Positions 4,211 through 6,356 of a stretch of DNA of 6,356 nt are shown piece by piece. The position numbers and the translations under genes were made by a program. The DNA comes from an uncultured Campylobacter sp. Lineage in GTDB: Bacteria > Campylobacterota > Campylobacteria > Campylobacterales > Campylobacteraceae. Location of the stretch: assembly GCA_937965895.1 (NCBI GenBank), contig CALCKS010000177.1, positions 1-6,356 on the forward strand, given 5' to 3'. The notes below the pieces were generated by a model, which saw only the letters and a program-made list of their open reading frames with translations, was not told the DNA's origin and did not search any database. Position 1 is the first letter of the stretch; each line of letters starts with the position of its first letter.

Positions 4211-5606
4211 AGTACGTGCTTTAGTCGCGGGCGATCTGATGCTCGATCACTACATCTGGGGCAGCTGCGAGCGTATCTCGCCTGAAGCTCCCGTGCAAGT
4301 AGTAAAGATAAAAAACGAAACCAAACGCCTAGGCGGAGCGGGCAATGTGGTGCTAAATTTGCTTTCTTTGGGCGCAAAAGTAGGCGTCATGAGCGTGCTC
4401 GGAGATGACGAGACGGGCGACGAGATAGAGCGGATATTGCGTGAGCAGGGTGCTAAGCCTGAGTTTATAAAAAGAGAAAAAGGGCGCACGAGCTCGATAA
4501 AAAGCCGCGTGATGGCGACGCATCAGCAAGTCGTGCGTATCGACAAAGAAAGCGTCGAAGCCGTAACGTGCGAGGACGAGCTGGCGGTAAATTTCGCCCG
4601 CGCGCTAGAGAGCCACGACGTCGCGCTGCTATCTGACTACGGCAAGGGCGTGCTGACGCCTGCGCTGTGCCAAAAGCTGATAAAGGCATGCGCGGATGCG
4701 GGCAAGCCCGTGCTAATCGATCCAAAGGGCGCGGACTACTCGAAATATAAGGGCGCTACGCTGCTAACGCCAAATAAAAAAGAGGCGGGCGAGGCCGTGG
4801 GCTTTAAGATAGAAAACGACGAGCAGCTTTTTACCGCGCTAAATTTGCTAAAAAACGAGCTAAATTTGACCCATTCGCTTATCACGATCTCGGAGGAGGG
4901 CATCGCGCTTTTAGAGGACGGGCAGGCGGTTAAATTTCCAGCTTTGGCAAAAGAGGTCTTTGATGTAACTGGCGCTGGAGATACGGTGCTAGCGACTCTG
5001 GGCGTGATGCTGGGCGCTGGCGAAGGTATCAAAAAGGCGATCGAGACGGCAAATTTAGCCGCTGCGGTCGTCGTGGCTAAGGTCGGCTCGGCCACGGCTA
5101 GCTTTGAGGAGATAAACGAACTCGTGCGCCGTAAAAACGCTGCCGGCTTTGAGGAGAAAATCAAAAGCGCGGACGAACTAGCCGCGACGCTGGCAAATCG
5201 CGGCGAAAAGCGGCTGGTTTTTACAAACGGCTGCTTTGATATCCTGCACGCGGGACATGTGAGCTATCTGGCTAAAGCGCGGGAATTTGGCGATATACTA
5301 GTCGTCGGGCTAAACTCCGACGCCTCGGTGCGCGCGCTAAAGGGCGACACTCGCCCCGTAAATTCGCAGACTGACCGCGCTACCGTGCTAGCAGCTCTCG
5401 GTGCGGTTGATTACGTGACGATATTTGACGAGCTAACGCCTCTAAATTTGATCGAAAAGCTGCGTCCGGATGTGCTCGTCAAGGGCGCGGACTACGAAGG
5501 TAAAGAAGTCGTCGGCAGCAACGTCGTAAAAGACGTGCGGCTAGTGGATTTTGTAGCCGGCAAAAGCACGAGCGCGACGATAAAAAGGATAAAAAATGAA
5601 GACTGA
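4203..5606 (+). CDS. hldE: Bifunctional heptose 7-phosphate kinase / heptose 1-phosphate adenylyltransferase
   Basis: HldE carries out two separate steps: ATP-dependent phosphorylation of C1 of heptose 7-phosphate, and later transfer of AMP to heptose 1-phosphate. The 467 residues contain both domains. The N-terminal ribokinase-like (PfkB) domain (about 1-310) has GDLMLDHYIWG at 10-20, ERISPEAPV, RLGGAGNV, DPKGADYSKY and the catalytic D254-VTGAGD-260, where D260 is the base. The C-terminal nucleotidyltransferase domain (about 335-467) has TNGCFDILHAGH with H349-x-x-H352, then GLNSDASVR, RPVN and VKGADY. An in-frame TAA directly before ATG 4203 makes this the earliest possible start; AGGA sits eight bases upstream. 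The N-terminus is a few residues shorter than I recall for C. jejuni. The gene overlaps hldD by eight bases and gmhA by eleven. Loss of either activity would block ADP-heptose production. Confidence 0.96.
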   Translation: MREVRALVAGDLMLDHYIWGSCERISPEAPVQVVKIKNETKRLGGAGNVVLNLLSLGAKVGVMSVLGDDETGDEIERILREQGAKPEFIKREKGRTSSIKSRVMATHQQVVRIDKESVEAVTCEDELAVNFARALESHDVALLSDYGKGVLTPALCQKLIKACADAGKPVLIDPKGADYSKYKGATLLTPNKKEAGEAVGFKIENDEQLFTALNLLKNELNLTHSLITISEEGIALLEDGQAVKFPALAKEVFDVTGAGDTVLATLGVMLGAGEGIKKAIETANLAAAVVVAKVGSATASFEEINELVRRKNAAGFEEKIKSADELAATLANRGEKRLVFTNGCFDILHAGHVSYLAKAREFGDILVVGLNSDASVRALKGDTRPVNSQTDRATVLAALGAVDYVTIFDELTPLNLIEKLRPDVLVKGADYEGKEVVGSNVVKDVRLVDFVAGKSTSATIKRIKNED

Positions 5607-6162
5607 AGAGATGATAAAAAGCGAGCTAGAGGGGCATCTAGCCACTATTAAGGCGACGTTTGCGCTGGAAGCGGATATCAAAAAAGCCTGCGAAACGGCG
5701 GTAGCGACGCTAAAGGCGGGCGGTAAAATTTTACTTTGCGGAAACGGCGGAAGTGCTGCAGACGCGCAGCACATCGCAGCCGAACTAACGGGTCGCTATA
5801 AAACCGAGCGTGGCGCGCTAGCTGGCATAGCTCTAACGACCGATACTTCCGCGCTCACGGCGATCGGCAACGACTACGGATATGAGTTTGTTTTCTCGCG
5901 TCAGCTAGAAGCTCTGGGCCGCGAGGGCGATCTGCTCATCGCGATCTCTACTAGCGGAAACAGCGGCAACGTCGTAAAAGCGCTCGAGCTCGCGCGAAAA
6001 ATCGGTATCAAAACCATCGGTCTAAGCGGCCGCACGGGAGGCACTATGAACGAGCTTTGCGAGCTAAATTTGGTCGTGCCGTCAAACGATACGCCGCGCA
6101 TCCAAGAGATGCATATCATGATAGGGCATATCATCTGTCAAGCTATCGACGATGCGTTTTAG
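5596..6162 (+). CDS. gmhA: Sedoheptulose 7-phosphate isomerase
   Basis: GmhA catalyses the first committed step, conversion of sedoheptulose 7-phosphate to D-glycero-D-manno-heptose 7-phosphate in the cytoplasm. It is a single SIS-domain protein (188 residues, normal length), tetrameric in known relatives. Phosphate-binding motifs are CGNGGSAADAQH (48-59) and ISTSGNSGNV (117-126). H59 and E63 in QHIAAELTGR, with Q170 and H178 in RIQEMHIMIGH, match the metal-binding and catalytic positions (H61, E65, Q172, H180) of the E. coli enzyme. ND at 92-93 is the conserved pair in AIGNDYGYE. AAGGA is six bases upstream of ATG 5596, inside the end of hldE, with an 11-base overlap. It is the last gene of the operon although it acts first in the pathway. 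Confidence 0.96.
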   Translation: MKTEEMIKSELEGHLATIKATFALEADIKKACETAVATLKAGGKILLCGNGGSAADAQHIAAELTGRYKTERGALAGIALTTDTSALTAIGNDYGYEFVFSRQLEALGREGDLLIAISTSGNSGNVVKALELARKIGIKTIGLSGRTGGTMNELCELNLVVPSNDTPRIQEMHIMIGHIICQAIDDAF

Positions 6163-6184
6163 GCTAAATTTAAAAGCATTTGCG

Positions 6185-6216
6185 GCGGCTGAGTCAAATT
6201 TGGCTCACCCAGCCGC
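6185..6216 (+). terminator. Hairpin after gmhA, probable end of the heptose operon
   Basis: GCGGCT (6185-6190) pairs with AGCCGC (6211-6216). Inside, TGAGTC and GGCTCA pair around AAATTT, with three C residues (6208-6210) bulged on the right and T6190/A6211 competing for pairing. Only a weak T-tract follows (TCTTTAA), so termination may be partial. It begins 23 bases after the gmhA stop. This is the only structure found between gmhA and the polymerase gene. Confidence 0.5.
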
Positions 6217-6256
6217 TCTTTAACTCCGCCTAGCGCGCAAGCAAATTTAATCACCC

Positions 6257-6356
6257 ATGAAAATCCAAACTCCCGCCTACGCCGTCATCGATCTAAAATC
6301 ATTCTACGCCTCGGTCGAGTGCGTGGAGCGAGGGCTTGATCCCTTTGAGGCGAATT
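6257..6356 (+). CDS. Y-family DNA polymerase (UmuC/UvrX-like), N-terminal part
   Basis: The window ends inside this gene after 33 codons. The sequence AYAVIDLKSFYASVECVERGLDP is the first motif of Y-family translesion polymerases, which copy damaged DNA. D12 is the expected first metal-binding aspartate, and SFYASVE (15-21) is the conserved stretch after it. Lys at position 14 occupies the place where DinB/Dpo4 enzymes have a second Asp and UmuC has Asn. This points to the UmuC/UvrX side of the family rather than DinB. An in-frame TAA at 6248-6250 makes ATG 6257 the earliest start. No Shine-Dalgarno sequence or promoter is visible just upstream. It may be expressed by read-through of the hairpin or from a weak promoter. 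Nothing suggests a link to heptose synthesis. Confidence 0.85.
   Translation, partial: MKIQTPAYAVIDLKSFYASVECVERGLDPFEAN

Noticed and set aside
4736..5164. 142-codon open frame antisense to hldE
   Set aside because: It is rich in Ser, Ala and Pro with no motif, and lies wholly opposite a well-conserved kinase domain. GC-rich codon use on the plus strand explains it.

Overview
The window looks like chromosomal DNA of an epsilonproteobacterium, most likely a Campylobacter of the higher-GC, human oral/gut type (C. showae, C. rectus or C. curvus-like; the species guess is inference). The evidence is the T-rich sequence running into TATAAT in the promoters, the small Helicobacter/Campylobacter-type c553 cytochromes, a heptose operon in the Campylobacter order, and very frequent AAATTT/AAATTTG words.

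Layout. Positions 1-52 hold the end of an unidentified gene. Positions 53-517 are a gene-free spacer packed with AAATTTG copies. Positions 518-1267 encode a membrane protein of unknown function that starts at TTG behind a strong ribosome binding site. Positions 1268-1810 are a second motif-rich spacer with a hairpin and one doubtful small reading frame. On the minus strand lie two paralogous secreted monohaem c-type cytochromes (1811-2113 and 2257-2562). Each has its own TATAAT promoter and near-identical leader, and a clear terminator separates them. A 140-base divergent region then leads into a plus-strand operon, gmhB-hldD-hldE-gmhA (2703-6162), whose genes overlap by 4, 8 and 11 bases. A hairpin follows gmhA, and the window ends in the first 33 codons of a Y-family DNA polymerase (from 6257).

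How the genes work together. The four-gene operon encodes all the enzymes that turn sedoheptulose 7-phosphate into ADP-L-glycero-beta-D-manno-heptose. GmhA isomerises, the HldE kinase domain phosphorylates C1, GmhB removes the C7 phosphate, the HldE nucleotidyltransferase domain adds AMP, and HldD epimerises C6. The product supplies the inner core of lipooligosaccharide. The cytochromes are probably periplasmic electron carriers to a cbb3-type oxidase. From memory, a c-type cytochrome (Cj1153) also sits beside gmhB (Cj1152) in C. jejuni, so this neighbourhood appears conserved.

I found no CRISPR array, insertion sequence, tRNA, rRNA or obvious new defence or biosynthetic system. The less ordinary points are the dense RAATTY/AAATTTG words in the spacers, the apparently leaderless start of the heptose operon, the duplicated cytochrome gene with its promoter, and the unrecognised membrane protein.
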